From assembly GCF_030272615.1 (NCBI RefSeq), contig NC_081413.1:185392115-185456114 (forward strand): a stretch of DNA of 64,000 bases. The letters run 5' to 3'. This DNA is from Cryptomeria japonica (Eukaryota; Streptophyta; Pinopsida; Cupressales; Cupressaceae). Numbering within the stretch: the first letter of the stretch is position 1; every line of letters begins with the position of its first letter. The translations under genes were made by a program, and so were the position numbers. Of the stretch, positions 48,428 through 60,924 are shown in pieces. The notes below the pieces were generated by a model, which was given only the letters and a program-made list of their open reading frames with translations, had not been told where the DNA came from and ran no database searches.

Positions 48428-50699
48428 CTTTATGTCAAAATTTGACTCATGAGTCAGTGGAGTAGTAACCGAAGAATTGGTTTTTACATTTTGTTCATCT
48501 TTATTTTCCAGTTCCTTATCCTTTGGTAATTGAATGTTCTGAGACTGTACAAAACTGGGACTAAGCTCATATCCTTTACTCAAAATAATTCTTACCCATA
48601 TATCTATTTTTTCTTTTTGGATCTCTTCATATTTTTCTAACATTAAGTTGTTTGTCCAGTGTTTGGGTTTGAATACTGTCAAACTTGTCTCACTTATTAA
48701 ATCTGTAACTTCTTTTGGAGTGATAAATGGGCAAAGATTAACCAATTCTATTTCCTTCATTTGTCTATCCAAATTCTATGCCTGTAATTTCCTTACTTCT
48801 AATCTATCATACAATTCCTTGGGAGAAATTTTCTCCAATTCTATCAATGTCTTACTAAATGAATCAAGATATTAAACGATGGCCTCTTCTAACTGTTTCT
48901 TATCCTTCTCATAAAACTCATCATTAAATACATAAATGCTTTTCAGATTGCCACCATTAATAATCTGATCTATGATTTCCTAAGCATCTAACCTCTTTTT
49001 CTTACTTGTTCTCTTCTTTGCTTCCGGTTTAGATTTCTCATCTCCTTTGGGCTTCATCTTGTGAACAATGGTAATCTTGGGAGTCTTCTTGGGCTTCTCC
49101 TTCTCCGGTTCCTTCTTTTGATCTTTATTTTTATCACTGGAGGCTTGTCCTCTGACAACTATTGCAAATACACCTTTCTTCTTTGAAGCTTGTTTGATTT
49201 CTTCATCCAATTTTGTTTCCTCTAAAGAAACTGCAACAAATTCCCTTGTCGGTTTTTGTTTTCATTTCTTTTCTTCCTCAAGCTTGGGGTTAGCAGGCTT
49301 GCCAGATGGTCCTCCCTATTGTTTAGGTAGCTCAGTTGTAACTGGGACAACATTAGGAGTGGCCTAAGCTGCTTTCTTTTCCTCTCTCTCATCTTTCCTC
49401 TTCTTCTTTTGTTCTTATTTTCTTTGGGCTTCAAGTATTTTAACTTTTTGTTCCACTTATGCCCTATCATGACCTTAACTGATTAGGTTCTCAACTGCAA
49501 CTCTTGTCATTTTCTTTTTGACGTTGGGTGCAACCTGTTCCTGGTGGACTTTTAGTCCCTTCTCCTATGCATTTCAAATTTTTTCTTCTTTTTCATCAAC
49601 TGGAGTTGTGAGTAGATGTTGTGTATATCCGTCAAGTGTGGCTGCATCTACCTCATAGCCCATTGGCATAATCCAAACTATCCTAGGTTGGACTACTTCC
49701 ATCAAGAATTCATCCTTATTAACCATGAAATAGATTGTATCCTTATATTTTTCCATGGTTTATTTAGGGATTCTTACCCTACTCTTCATCTCATCTTGAA
49801 ATGTTTTGAAAAAGGCCCACATGCTAGCCTTCTACTGCTAGTCTCTGTCATGGTCTAGTATTTGTGCTATTTGAGTTGCAACCGGTCTATCAAATGCCCA
49901 TTGAATTTTACCATAACATGGTACCATGTTCAAAAAGTAAAAGGTTAAACATATAATCAGAGAACCATACTAGAATGAATTCTTCTTGTCTTGCTTGATC
50001 TTCCGGAGGTTGGTCAATAATTCCTTGAGCATCACACTTCATAAATCATAATGTGTGTCTTCTCTCACCATTTGATAGTAAATGTGAATGGTGGTTTCAA
50101 AGACTGAGTTCAATCGGTTAGATTGATAAACCTTATAGCCATTCACCATTGTGGCAAATTTCACATCAGGATCCCCGATATCATCAACCCACATTGATTT
50201 GCCATCATATGTTGCGTCAGTGAGTTTGCATACATCTGTGTTTGATATCTGTCAAACCCCTAGCACATCTTCAACCTTGCAAAGGTATGTGATATTCTTG
50301 ATTACTTCTTCTATTATCTTGTACAACCGGTCCAACCATAAGAATTCCCCATGAATTCGGCTAAGAATGTACCTGACCATTCATCTTTGTCAAATGATGA
50401 AAAATCCATGAACTGGGTAAAACCCTTCCTCCTCAATTGTGCATATTCTAGTTTGAGTTGATTGTTAGTGATAAGGTGATCTGTGAATACACAAGACATC
50501 TCATAATCCCTGATTTCTTTGATATTGCAATAAATATATGCCCTAATGTCTTTAGTGTGAAGAACACCATGACAAATATTAGAAAATGCCCCCAAAGGAT
50601 CATCCAAAAGTGATTTGTAAGGATGTTTCTTGAATTATGGGTGTGGGTGGTTCTTGATTTCAACTACCATAGGAGTATCAACATTTGACGAGGATGCCA
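48405..50699 (-). pseudogene. R1 ORF2, truncated unknown R protein
   Basis: Minus strand, ATG at 50699 (MASSSNVDTP; compare MASSSAPEF in R3). Recognisable parts are the GAFSNICHGV / YIYCNI block (50590-50500), KDTIYFMVNKDEFLMEVVQPR and MGYEV (49750-49660), a Lys-rich stretch (KRTSKKKRLD near 48990), FYEKDKKQLEEAIV, and PFITPKEVTDLISE (48720-48690). Frame changes and stops are frequent in the first 900 bp. The coiled-coil end is missing because the element is cut near 48428. Confidence 0.78.
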
Positions 50700-51075
50700 T
50701 GATAAATTTCTAGGGTTTCAACAAAAAGTAAATACCTTGATATCTTTCTGCATGATGAAATGTTCTTCGGATACAGATGCTTGCACAAATCACCTCAGGA
50801 CTCTTCATTGCCTTGGAAATCACTCTTCAAAATGATTGATCACCATGTGAAGAAATGGTTTTAATTTTCCCCTTTTTATCATCATTAACCCTAATTTTTC
50901 ATTGTCATAAAAGTGACTAGAGAATTTGACCAGATCACATAATCTACATGTAGGTTCCAGTAAACATTTGAATCCACTTGAGTGTCAATCCCCAGTCAAA
51001 CTTCCCCAACTCCAAATATAATTCTAGGTGTTTGCATGATCTTCAATGATTTTCCTACCCCTAAGGCAAAGTGCC

Positions 51076-52242
51076 TTAGTTACTAGTTGAAGATCCTTCT
51101 TTCGGTGCAAGACTTGTTTGTTCTATTGGTTGATCTACCGATTGTGTTTCTGATTTTTGAACCCCTCTTTTCTCATGTTGTTTTCTAATATCTTCAACCT
51201 TTGTCTTTTCTTTCTCATCTGAATTTCCATTATCTACCAGTGGATTCTTACTACTGCAATATTAAGCAATATGTCCAATCTTGTTGCACACATAATAGGT
51301 AATATTGTTCTTTTCATTTGCTTTTCTATGCCCTTTATTTTCCTTTGATCTACATTGGTTAGCCATATTTCCATATCTACTACAAGCATGACATCTGACA
51401 TTTCTGATACTTTTGCATTCCGTTGACTTATGACCATGCTTATTACAATTAAAGCATTGACCAGTGAATGATGCATTGTTTTGATTATTCCTATTTTTGT
51501 ACTGACTTTGTACATGACCATATTTATTGAAAACAAAACATGTACCATTTAATTTATGAGAATTAGGTTGTCTTATTAGTGATTTATGGTTCCAGTTGTT
51601 TGGATTTTTGACATGATTATGCTTCTAACCGAATGATTGATCCTTTTGTGTAGTTTCAGAGCTTTCTCCTACTTCATATCCAAGACCTCTCATGTCATTA
51701 ACATCTCTCTAGATTTTTAGTAATTTATCAAGTCTTGCAAAGCTAGATTTGAACTTGTCTTTGTCCTTATTTGCAATGGCCAAATCATCTCTCATGATCA
51801 TGATTTGTCTTTCAAGTTCATGTTCATTATTTCTGGACTGAAACAATTCAAGTTTCTGCATATCATTCTCATGTATTAGTCTGTTGCACTCATCTGATCT
51901 ATCCTTCAATTCTTGAGCTAGCTTTTCTTCATTCTTCTTTTTGTCTTCAATCTCCTTGCACATTCTCATAGTTAGGGCATGCATTTCATTCATCAAGGAA
52001 GAATTCTCTTGAGTGAGTTTCTGACATTGATCTTTCAAATCATCTTCTTCATCACTACTTTGATTTTGCAATTGATCACATATTTCTTTCCTCCTAGTTT
52101 GAGTAGCTAATAGCTTTCCTTGTAATGAAATGATATACTCTCTGGCTTGCCTTAGTTCATTCTTTAATTTATTGTTTTTCTCTTTTTCATCATCAAGATC
52201 CTCAAGAGAAAGTTGGAGTTGTTGTTGCAAGCCAGTTTCCAT
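51076..52242 (-). pseudogene. R1 ORF1, Gag-like protein with four zinc knuckles
   Basis: Minus strand, ATG at 52242 (METGLQQQLQLSLEDLDDE). Long coiled coil to 51709 (TAG), then knuckles CFVFNKYGHVQSQY (damaged), CFNCNKHGHKSTEC, CHACSRYGNMANQC and YYVCNKIGHIA (Cys to Tyr, TAG near 51266), Lys-rich and Ser/Thr-rich tail to TAA 51078-51076. The coiled coil aligns with R2 and R3 (ALTMRMCKEIEDKKKNEE against TMRFCKEIEDRKKNEE). Confidence 0.82.
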
Positions 52243-52295
52243 TGATTCCAAGTTTTGGATCTTCCTCAATTTTTTAAACTTCTTTGAAGGAACTA

Positions 52296-52310
52296 GGCTC
52301 TGATACCAAT
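52296..52310 (-). promoter_or_regulatory. R1 primer-binding site
   Basis: Minus strand ATTGGTATCAGAGCC follows the LTR end ...ATTCCAACA; identical to the sites of R2, R3 and C3. Confidence 0.92.
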
Positions 52311-53277
52311 TGTTGGAATTTAAGGACACTAAGATGGGGGGGTGAATCAATGTTCTACTGATGAATTAATTTGTGAGCTTATTGTTGATTAATTGGATGA
52401 CAAAATATAAAATTAAATTGCATAAACAAATAAACATATAAGGCAATACCATAACACCAATATTTATATGTGGAAAAACATATAAAGGGAAAAACCACGG
52501 TGGGGCTGATACCCACAATATCTATATACTTGATCAAGGTATACAAATATTACAAAGAGGGGTATGCACATGCATACAGGCATACCACCTAGAGTTCACT
52601 ACTCAAATACACATATATGGAAGTCTCGCTGACTTACAGATCATTACATAATGACTCATAACAACATTGAACTTAAATGATGCATCTGACCATGCTGGAT
52701 AAGTTCCAATTGTAGCTCTGAGTACTTCAATTGAACCAATGAAACTGATACTTTATTCTGCTACCGATTAGGATTGTGCACATGCAACTACAAACATACA
52801 CTAACAATCGCACATCAATTCACATACCATCAATTTATGATTCATTCGTATCTCAAATCACATCATATCAATGTATATGTATATTATCCATCGCTAAGAG
52901 ATCTCCCTTATATACCCTTATAACTTGTTCATCATGTCACCCTTCAAAATTAAATAAACCTGTCGGCTTCCTACCAGATCATAAAGTATATTAAAAATTA
53001 TCTCGATGATCTTGTTTGATGTTGGCCTTGCACGCTACCCTCAATTCCTCCAATGACTTTATTGGGTCCCATAATATGAATTACTGGTACCAAGAATGAC
53101 CAGTTAACAAGTCTAAACCATAGGATGAATATCGGTTGGTCTTAACTAGAAATAATGATAAAGTGATGAATTTGGATCAAGAAATGCCATCTCCTGAAGA
53201 TGAGTTGCCATCAATGACAACCCAAAAATGCAATTCACCTCAGAAGGTGACTACCGGATGAGTGTCAATTGCTGACA
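52311..53277 (-). repeat. 5' LTR of R1
   Basis: 967 bp, minus strand TGTCAGCAATTGACACTC...ATTCCAACA. Partner of 22226-23191. CTAAT follows at 53278-53282. Confidence 0.93.
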
Positions 53278-53579
53278 CTAATCACCAGTCTTTTTCAGTG
53301 AGGAGTTAGAGTTTTTGAGAAATCATCTGGAGCCAAATGGAGAATTCATGGTCAGATCAGTGTTTGAACATTGTCAAAATTCTTAAAAGCTCTAAAGGAT
53401 GAGGATCACAATTGCTTTGAGTCATTTCTGACAACTTTCTAATTTTAGGAATTTTTCTTTTTTTTGCTTTTTTGTTTTTTTCTAAAAATAGAAAGTTTGA
53501 TTTTTGGCACTTTGGGCACATTCTGAGAAGCAACCTTTTTGGCTTTCTTTTTTCTTTTTTTTTTTGCTTTTTTGAAAGT

Positions 53580-54010
53580 AGAACCTGGGTTTTGTTCCTC
53601 AGGTCATTTGATCACTGCCCATGTTGTCAAAATTTGAAAATCTTGTCTCTAAGTATAAAAACCAGGGCTATCCTTTTTTCTCTTTTTTCTAATATTAGGG
53701 TTTTGATCTTCAGACCATATCATTATTTCTCAAAAAATTTTGCCCCCAAGTGCAAAAAGAAGGGTTTTGCTTTTTCTGTTTTTTTTTTCTCAAAATTAGG
53801 GTTTTGGTCCTCAAGCCATATTATTGCTACCCATGTTCTCAGAATCTGAAAATTTGGTCTCTAAGGGTAAAAGAAAGATGGAAACCCTAATTAGGGTTTT
53901 GTTCCAGAAGGTCATCCATATGATTAATGTCTATGTCCTCAGATTTGAAAAACCATGTCTTTAAGTGCAAAATGCAAGGTAAAAAAACTAAATTAGGGTT
54001 TTGTTCTAGA
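53580..54010 (+). repeat. about 100 bp tandem units in S1
   Basis: AGGGTTTTG(T/A/G)TC phrases at about 53588, 53698, 53800, 53895 and 53996 each begin a similar block containing CTCAGA(T/A)TTGAAAA and TCTCTAAGTGCAAAA. Spacing is about 95-110 bp. Confidence 0.75.
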
Positions 54011-56683
54011 TGATCCAATTATGAACATGGTAGGTCACAAATGGACATGACAATTTGAATGAAGATGTTTTGAAGAAAAAGTGGCATGAAGATGAAAATT
54101 CATCCAAGGGAAGACCAAGTTGGACCAACCAAGCACATGAAAGAATGGCAGACAAAGGGTAAAGTTCATCCAAGGCCTGAAGAGACTTGTCCAAACATCT
54201 TCAAACTCCACCCAAGACAAGGATGGCTAATGGAAGACAAAGCTCACCAAGGTTAAATTGAATATGGCAAAGAAAAGTGGAAGAATGTCCAAGCTTCTTC
54301 CAACCTCATCTTGTCCAAGGAAGAGGAAAGTGTGTCTTGGCATGAGACACATAAATTCTGCCTTGGACAATTGTCCAAATACATGCCATGTTTGCCTTGG
54401 CAAAGCATCATCCAAGTCCACCCTGTCCAAGAAATCTCAAAGTCTACCCTTGGCAGACACTCTCTAAAGTCCACCTCCTACACAAGAAAAGTTATCCAAG
54501 CACTAGCAAACTCCTACCTTCAGTCAAGTAACCCATGGGAAAGGTTCATCAAACTCCCACCTCTGGTTAAGGAAAAAATTCAAAAATTTGGCTAAGTGTT
54601 GATGCCTTGGAGAATAAAATTTCAAATTTTGGTTAAGTGTCAAGGAAACTCCCTAAGCAAGAAGCAAATCCGCCCAAGGAAGATGAACATAACAATTTGA
54701 ATAAGTATGGTGGAGAAGAATGGTAGGACATCCATTAAGTCCACCCAGGACAAGTGGCTAGTAATCATGGCATGACTTCTTCCAAGTTCACCCTATGCAT
54801 GCTAAGTTAGAGACGAATTGTCAAATTCTGCCCTAGACACATTAATTGAAGTGGTAAGAGGTTGGTGAAAGTTTGCCTAGGCAAGTATGGTATGACTACT
54901 TCCAAGCTCGCCATGGTAAAGACAAACAAAGTTGGCAAATAACTTTCAAAGTCTTCCATTTCTAAAGGGATACTAAGTATGCCCTTGGACTGTCTCAATC
55001 TTCATGAACTCTGTCATGTCCAGAAAGACTCAAACTCCACACAACCAAGATAGAAGATGGAAGATAAAGCATAAATTCTACCAAGGTTAAGATGTCAAAA
55101 GTGGAAGCATGTCCAAGCTTCATTTAACTCCACCTAGGCACATAAGGAAACATGTCCAAGCAACTCCAAACTCCACCCTATCCAAGCATGTGCCATATCC
55201 ATCTTGGAAAGGAAACCATCAAGTCACCAAGCATAAAAAGAATGTCCAAGGTATGAGAAATTTTGCCCATGATAAAGTGGCAAGGGGTTGACAAAATCTG
55301 CCTTGGATGAATGGAATGAGATGATCCAAGTCCGCCCTTGTCTAAGGAAAGCACAAGCTAAAGTCCACCTTGGACAAATGGCTAATGACTATCAAGGTCC
55401 GCCTTGGAAAAATGGCTAATGAATATCAAAGTCCACCTAGGAAGAGTTGAAGTTGGCAAGCATGTTAATTTCCAAGTCCACCAAAAACAAAGTTGGTATG
55501 AATTCCTACAAATCCACCATGAAGACAAGGTTGAGAGAGAAAAGAAAAGGGCTTAGACATGTTAAAAAGAAAATAAAATTCGATAAGGTAGATGGCACAA
55601 ACAAACACAAGTTGGCAAGACTTAGACAAGCTAATTAGGCATAAATGGAATATGTGAAGATGCCTACACAAGATGAAAATTCACCTATGGCTTAGGGATA
55701 AGACATGAAAACAATCGACTTGCTATGCCGAAGAGAGAGAATGGCTAAAGGGAAAAACAAATTGATAAAGTATCACATGAAATAAAGGGTTAATTAATTG
55801 AATGGGTTAGAAAATAAAAGTTTGACATATGAAAAATGGCTAAGTATGGAATTTTCCACAACCCAAAGAATCAAATTTTGACCAAGTGTTGGAGAGGAAA
55901 TAAGAAGAAAGAATAAGAACAAAGAGAAAAATAAAAAAGAAGATGAATAAAATTCTTGTCCAAAGGTGGAGTTTGTTCTACTTAGCACAAGCCAGATCTA
56001 GAATTGAAGGCAAATCCACAAGCAAAGTCTGTCCAGGCATAGAAATGGCCAAAACAAAAAAAAAAATCTTGGCTAGGTGTTGGAGGATCCACATGAAGGT
56101 GTCACAAAATAAAATTGACCATCAAAAATTTGACTAAGCATGGGAAATACTTCACAAAAAAAATTCCAATTTCCTTGATTATGGCGAAGGCACAAGGGAA
56201 TTCTTCTCCAAAATTCAAAGCACTAGAAAGAGTTTCTAGGCATCAAGAGAAGTCTTCAAGCTTGGCAAAAATATGAAAAGAAATTATGGAATTCTTGAAC
56301 AATTTCATCTCCTGAAGAGTCAAGGACAAGCTCCCAATCAAGGTCAGATGGTGGCAAGAGGACTATTCCAAACAAATTCCCATAGGCAATTTTTTTGGCA
56401 CAAATTGAAAAATTCAAGGAGGACATTCAACAATCAAATGGTTCCAAGTTAGAATGTCCAAGTTCGATGAACCTGACTTATCCAGAAGATTCTAGAAGGC
56501 ACACTTCACAATGTAATTTATATTATTGGTTTATATTTAGCAAGATGACAAGTGTCGTCTAATGTAATTTTCTCATTGGTCAAAGGGTAGTTAGTTGTAA
56601 CAAACCCTAATTAGGGTTTTATTTTGTATTCTTGACCATTGATTGAAAATTAATCCTAGCCATTGAATTGTAATTGGGGAGCC

Positions 56684-56690
56684 TATAAAT
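56684..56690 (+). promoter_or_regulatory. TATA box of S1 LTR
   Basis: CCTATAAATTGAG in a setting typical of plant LTR promoters, about 770 bp before the LTR end. Confidence 0.6.
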
Positions 56691-57462
56691 TGAGCTCACC
56701 CCCTCATTTTAAATCATAGGAGCATGTTACAAAACATGTTGAGATAAGTAATTATTGTGTATGATTGCCAAAGTAATAAGTAATACATTGTTCAAATTGA
56801 TGGTGATTACCTCTTTTATTTTGAAATTTGCATGGTTCTTATCACTGATCATAGTTTAGATTTCATTTTATGTATGTTAGAATAATGCAATATTTGATAA
56901 GTATTGATTTATGGTAAATTTTTGCTCATACTTTTGACAAATAGATGTTTTTTGTTCATTGTGTAACATTAGCTTGAGCTTATTTTATGGAGGTTTAACT
57001 TCTACTTTGAGTAATATTGTTCAATTATTGGTATTATTAATAAGTATGAAAATCATAAGAACATCCCTTGAAGATCACACTCACTTTGTGTAGTTGTCCT
57101 AAGCATGGTGAAGAAAAGTGTTGTTATTGAAGTCACCTAATCAATGTCGTCTCTTGAATTCTTAGGAATAGGTTAGAATCTCTAAACCCTTATCTCCTTT
57201 TCAGTATCTAAGTACTAGATGATAGAGCTTCATTGTCTAAACCTCCATTATGAATTGAGCATACCAAGTGTAAGTCCCTTTGTGTATTACCCACATCTCA
57301 CAATACCCATTGAGCTTATCTGCATGTTAAGGCTTGACAAAAGAAACCTTGGAATCGCCATATGATATTAGCATAAGCAGTGATTTTTCAAGAGAGGATA
57401 GAGTGTCTTTGGATATTTTATTCTAATGTTTGGTAGATGATAAAACAAACACCAACACTACC

Positions 57463-58254
57463 CTCGGGCCATTTTATGTATGTGAGCCACCAAAAAAGAG
57501 TTTCCAATTAAGAGTGGAGGTCATATTGGACAAGGAATTGTCTAGAAATTCAAACAATAGCAGGTGATCATCTTGGATAGGAGCTTCTGCAAGCTGATCT
57601 ACTATTGCTTGTCCTTATATAGCCTTGTGATCTACATACTAGATATTGAATTCACTTAGCATCATAACTCACTTAGCAAGGCAGTCGATGAGTGTTGCCT
57701 TATTGAGTAGATATTCCAAGGGATCTATCTTTACAATGAGAAAAGTTTTATCACTCAACATGTAATGTCTTAGCTCATGAGTAGTGAAGACAACTTGTAG
57801 GCATGCCTGTTCAATTGTTGTATAGTTCAATTTGTAGCCAACTAGAGTTATATTGATGTAATATATTGCATGTTCTTTCCCTTGTTTATTATGTTGTGTT
57901 AGGAGACCTCCTAATGTTGTTGTTGTTGTTGCTAATATAACCAATATGAAGGGTCTATTTTTAATCGAAAATATCAAAAGTGGTGGAGATAGTAAATAAT
58001 CTTTCAACTATTGGAAAGATTGTTGACACTGGTCGATCCACTTGAATTTTACTCCTTTATGAAGAAAGTGTTGGAAAGGGTGATATTTATCACCCAACTA
58101 AGATATGAATCTTCTGATAGACTACAATTTCCCTTGTAGACTTATTAATTACTTTAGATTTGATGGGGAAGGAATATCTATGATAGCCTTCAATTTTGTT
58201 GGATCTACTTCAATGCCACGATAAGAGAAAATATATCCTCACAGCTTTCCTAAT
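57463..58254 (-). pseudogene. G gypsy pol, middle part: end of RT, RNase H, start of second RNase H
   Basis: Minus strand: RT end (GKL, GYIFSYRGIEVDP near 58240-58200), RNase H with KDYLLSPPLLI, GGLLTQH, AIYYIN, NYTTIEQACLQVVF and LRHYML (58010-57770), tether with SEFNI and AIVDQLAEAP (57640-57560), then NWKLFFGGSHT opening the second RNase H, cut by S1 at 57463. Stops are mostly TAG or TAA. The two RNase H domains support Tat lineage. Confidence 0.87.
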
Positions 58255-58259
58255 GTAAT

Positions 58260-60517
58260 TGTTGTCAATTTTTGTGCCAACCTTAGCAGGTACCAGTTCA
58301 GAGAATTCAGTGTCAATAATACGTCCTATTAGTCAGTGCGGCTAACTTGTCATGTTATCGCATAGACTAAGAGTTAGCTACTTATTTTTTAGAGAGCACA
58401 TAACATGAAGGTTATGTGATGCATCAATATCATGAGGGTCATTTACTTGAGCCCATAGTTACACCAGCATCAGTGTGATTGTCACATGTTATTGACTGCC
58501 TCAAGTTATTTATACAGCGTGTTATTCGGTTGCAGTGGGCTCAGGTTTTGGCCACTAGGGTTTCACATAACCTGCGTGTTATGCATGTTTTTTGCAGAGA
58601 GTGAGTCTTTTCTTTCTTCTCATGCTCCAAAATTCTATTTGAGAGTTGACCAGGCTAGTCGGTCAACTCGATAAGTGTCACCAGGTGCAGGGTTTGTCAT
58701 CCTCGATGGGTCCGTCTCTGTTCATTCTTACCGACTAGCGGTAAGGAAATTTGTTATCCCGCGAGGAAAAAATGGTCAATCAAAGAGTCATGTGGGATAA
58801 GGCTCAAAGGGCCAGAGGGGCTTCCCTTCTTATCTCATGACTAAGTGAAATCACAAGGCGACATCATGCGGGATAAGAAGTTACAAGGCATAGGTGTTCT
58901 TTTTGTTATCCCGTAGGGGATAAGTTCAATGGATGGTGACCGTGCAGGATAAGGAAACAAATCAAAGATAATGATCCTCCTCTTTACCCCACATTGAGAT
59001 AAAGGCATAAGAGATGGCGAGTGTGGGATAAGAAAAGATAGTGGGCAGGACTTTCCCCATTATCCCATAGGGGAAAGTGGAGGTACAAGATGGTCATGCG
59101 GGATAAGAGGGTCAAAGGGTGGATGATGAACCCATTGACTCAACAGTCACGTCAGCAGTGATAGATGACTTTGTGGGCCTGATGGGCCCAATTTTCATAT
59201 AGAGGTCTTTTCGCCAAGACTTATCTTGGCGGAAAAGGGCAATTTTGTTTGGCCGAAAAGCCATGTTACCCCAAAATTCTTGGAGTGGGGCCAGTTGCCT
59301 CGTGGAGCAGTCATGACTGTCGATGATCACTTGAAGCCCAATCTGATGACCATGACTTATCCTTTCATTTCCCCCTTGGCACTCTCTTAGCGAGATCTTG
59401 TGGGTCCATCTACATGTGAGATCTCCAAATCGATGGCTAGCATTTGAACTTCCTCTAAGTCGTTAGCATTTAAAATTTTGCAAGAGGGTTGTTGTCGACC
59501 TGGTGGTCGAGACATCTTTTGGCTCGATCGGTGATCGATCTCTGCTTTGTTTTGTTTCCAACCACCAGATTTTCTTGCCTTTACTCCATATTGGACCCTA
59601 CAAACCAATTTTTGATGCTACCATGCCCTCTTCAATGCAAAACAAAAACTTTTTGTCCCTTGAAGTGTGCCCAACCATGCTTTTTGATAGGGATTACTTC
59701 ACTGATGGGTTATTTTTCTCTTTCCAAGGCAGAGGACTTCTTGCAGAGGAAATCCAACATGCCATCAGATCTCAAATCTGATCTCCTCCTCTTCTAAAAA
59801 TATTTTGTAACATAACCTTGGGAGGGTTAGGGTTTTCATCAGTAGTTCAATTTTGAGTTATGCCTCAACTATAAAGGAAAATTTTGTATATTTTCCAAAG
59901 GATCTTCTCCTTCTTTTTCTCTTGTAGAACACATGTTAGTTTCTCTGCAACTATAAAAATTACCTACCCTCTACATTAATAAAATTTGCTTGCCTTACCT
60001 TGTTTCAGTTTATGCAAATTTGTGTATTTCTCTTGCCTATTTTTGTGAATGCATCTTTTTCTGGTTTTCTCAGCATATGTGACACTGTTGACTCCTCTTA
60101 GAGTGGCATCTAAGAACATTGTTCATTCATCTGCCATTGTTAATAATTCCAACCTTGGCTCAGTCCTAGAAAGCTAGCCTTAGATAGGAATTAGTGTATC
60201 TTTTGGGCAGTTTTATTGATGTTCTGTGCAATTACAGGTGGGGGTAGATCAACTTTCAGTCTAGGTGCAATCCTTTTCTTTCCTTCTTTCATGCAAACTT
60301 TCTCTCTCTCCCTTTTCCCTATCAGAGCATAGATTAGTTTTACCATTGTTGGGTTGGTCCAACACCCACACATAGATTGAAGAGGAAGTCGGCCTTCTCT
60401 GGAGATTCAACCTCACATTTAGCAAGATCCCAAACTTGAGAGGTTGATTCAATGTTTCAAAAGGCTAATGATCAAGGTTTCTTGGGTCATCAAGGGTGAA
60501 AATTTTTTGTTACAAAA
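58260..60517 (-). repeat. S2, solo Tat-type LTR inside G reverse transcriptase
   Basis: 2258 bp, homologous to 5866-8156 over most of its length but lacking about 350 bp of that copy at the right end. Flanks are GTAAT (58255-58259) and GTAAC (60518-60522), and the RT frame resumes across them, so it is an inserted solo LTR. The start on plus is TGTTGTCAATTTTT; the other end has drifted (ACAAAA for ACAACA). It contains the same kind of TTATCCC/GGGATAAG array (58740-59110). Confidence 0.82.
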
Positions 60518-60522
60518 GTAAC

Positions 60523-60924
60523 CCTAAAAACATCTTTCTTAGGATTGAGCCTAAGCTTATATCGTTCTATTCTTTCAAAGATCAAAGACAGGATGCCCAG
60601 ATGACTGTCTCTAGTGAGTGATTTAAAAAGTAAGTCATCTACATAATCCTCCATTAGTCTATGCATGAAATTGTTGTGAAAATAGTGTCTCCAAATCTTT
60701 GTATTGGCTAGATAAGCATGCTGATAAATTTTCATCGCAAGGTCATAACAAGTTTTGAAGATATTAAAGTTTTTTGTTTTTAAAGGGTGTGATGAAAGGT
60801 TTAAATTTAATTTTGATGACTTTAGAGCCTCTAAAATTCCATAAAAAGTGGGTATAATCAACATAGCTATTACGAGGTGATAGAAAAATTTGCAAGCTTT
60901 TTGACACTTCCAACGATTCATCAA
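60523..60924 (-). pseudogene. G gypsy reverse transcriptase, active-site part
   Basis: Minus strand: MHRLMEDYVDDLLFKS carries the YVDD catalytic motif (near 60650), followed by LIFERIERYKLRLNPKK, the usual gypsy RT sequence. The part before 60700 is strongly decayed. The frame joins 58254 across S2. Upstream fingers and palm, protease and gag are not recognisable. Confidence 0.85.

Larger units (their letters stand above)
22226..53277 (-). mobile_element. R1, minus-strand R element holding the inner nest
   Basis: LTRs of 966 and 967 bp (22226-23191 and 52311-53277) in the same orientation lie 29 kb apart and are flanked by the identical pentamer CTAAT (22221-22225, 53278-53282). The right side has primer site, gag (52242-51076) and ORF2 (50699 to about 48428). 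The left side has the 3' untranslated end with purine tracts (23192-23440). Everything between 23441 and about 48427 is inserted later. About 0.6 kb of ORF2 3' end is missing, lost at the right edge of the inserted block. Confidence 0.9.
22134..57457 (+). mobile_element. S1, giant solo LTR, split by R1
   Basis: Two pieces, 22134-22225 and 53283-57457, together about 4.27 kb, form one LTR: starts TATTGTGAAC (TG changed to TA) and ends CACCAACA. It is flanked by CTACC at 22129-22133 and 57458-57462, and the G pol frame resumes exactly at those bases. A TATA box in the right piece sets plus orientation. No internal region or second LTR is present, so it is a solo LTR left by LTR-LTR recombination. 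LTRs over 4 kb occur in Ogre and some other giant gypsy groups. Confidence 0.82.
53283..57457 (+). repeat. S1 LTR, right 4.2 kb, with internal repeats and promoter
   Basis: Continuation of S1 after R1. It contains about five tandem units of roughly 100 bp (53580-54010), then a long degenerate array (about 54060-55450) of short units around TCCAAGTCCACC and TTGGACAA, then purine-rich text to 56500. A CAAT-like CATTGGTCAAAGG lies near 56572 and a TATA box at 56684-56690, and the LTR ends in CACCAACA. No coding frame with a domain is present; the open frames inside are repeat-born. Confidence 0.78.

Noticed and set aside
53472-53849. 125-codon frame rich in Phe
   Set aside because: It runs through T-rich tandem units of the S1 LTR and has no homologue or domain.
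54006-55671. Many frames on both strands of 54-56 kb
   Set aside because: All arise from the short TCCAAGTCCACC-type repeats of S1.
20404-60924. Two separate gypsy elements at 20-22 kb and 57-61 kb
   Set aside because: Minus-strand sequence at 57463 and at 22128 joins in frame across a shared CTACC duplication, so they are one pol gene split by S1.
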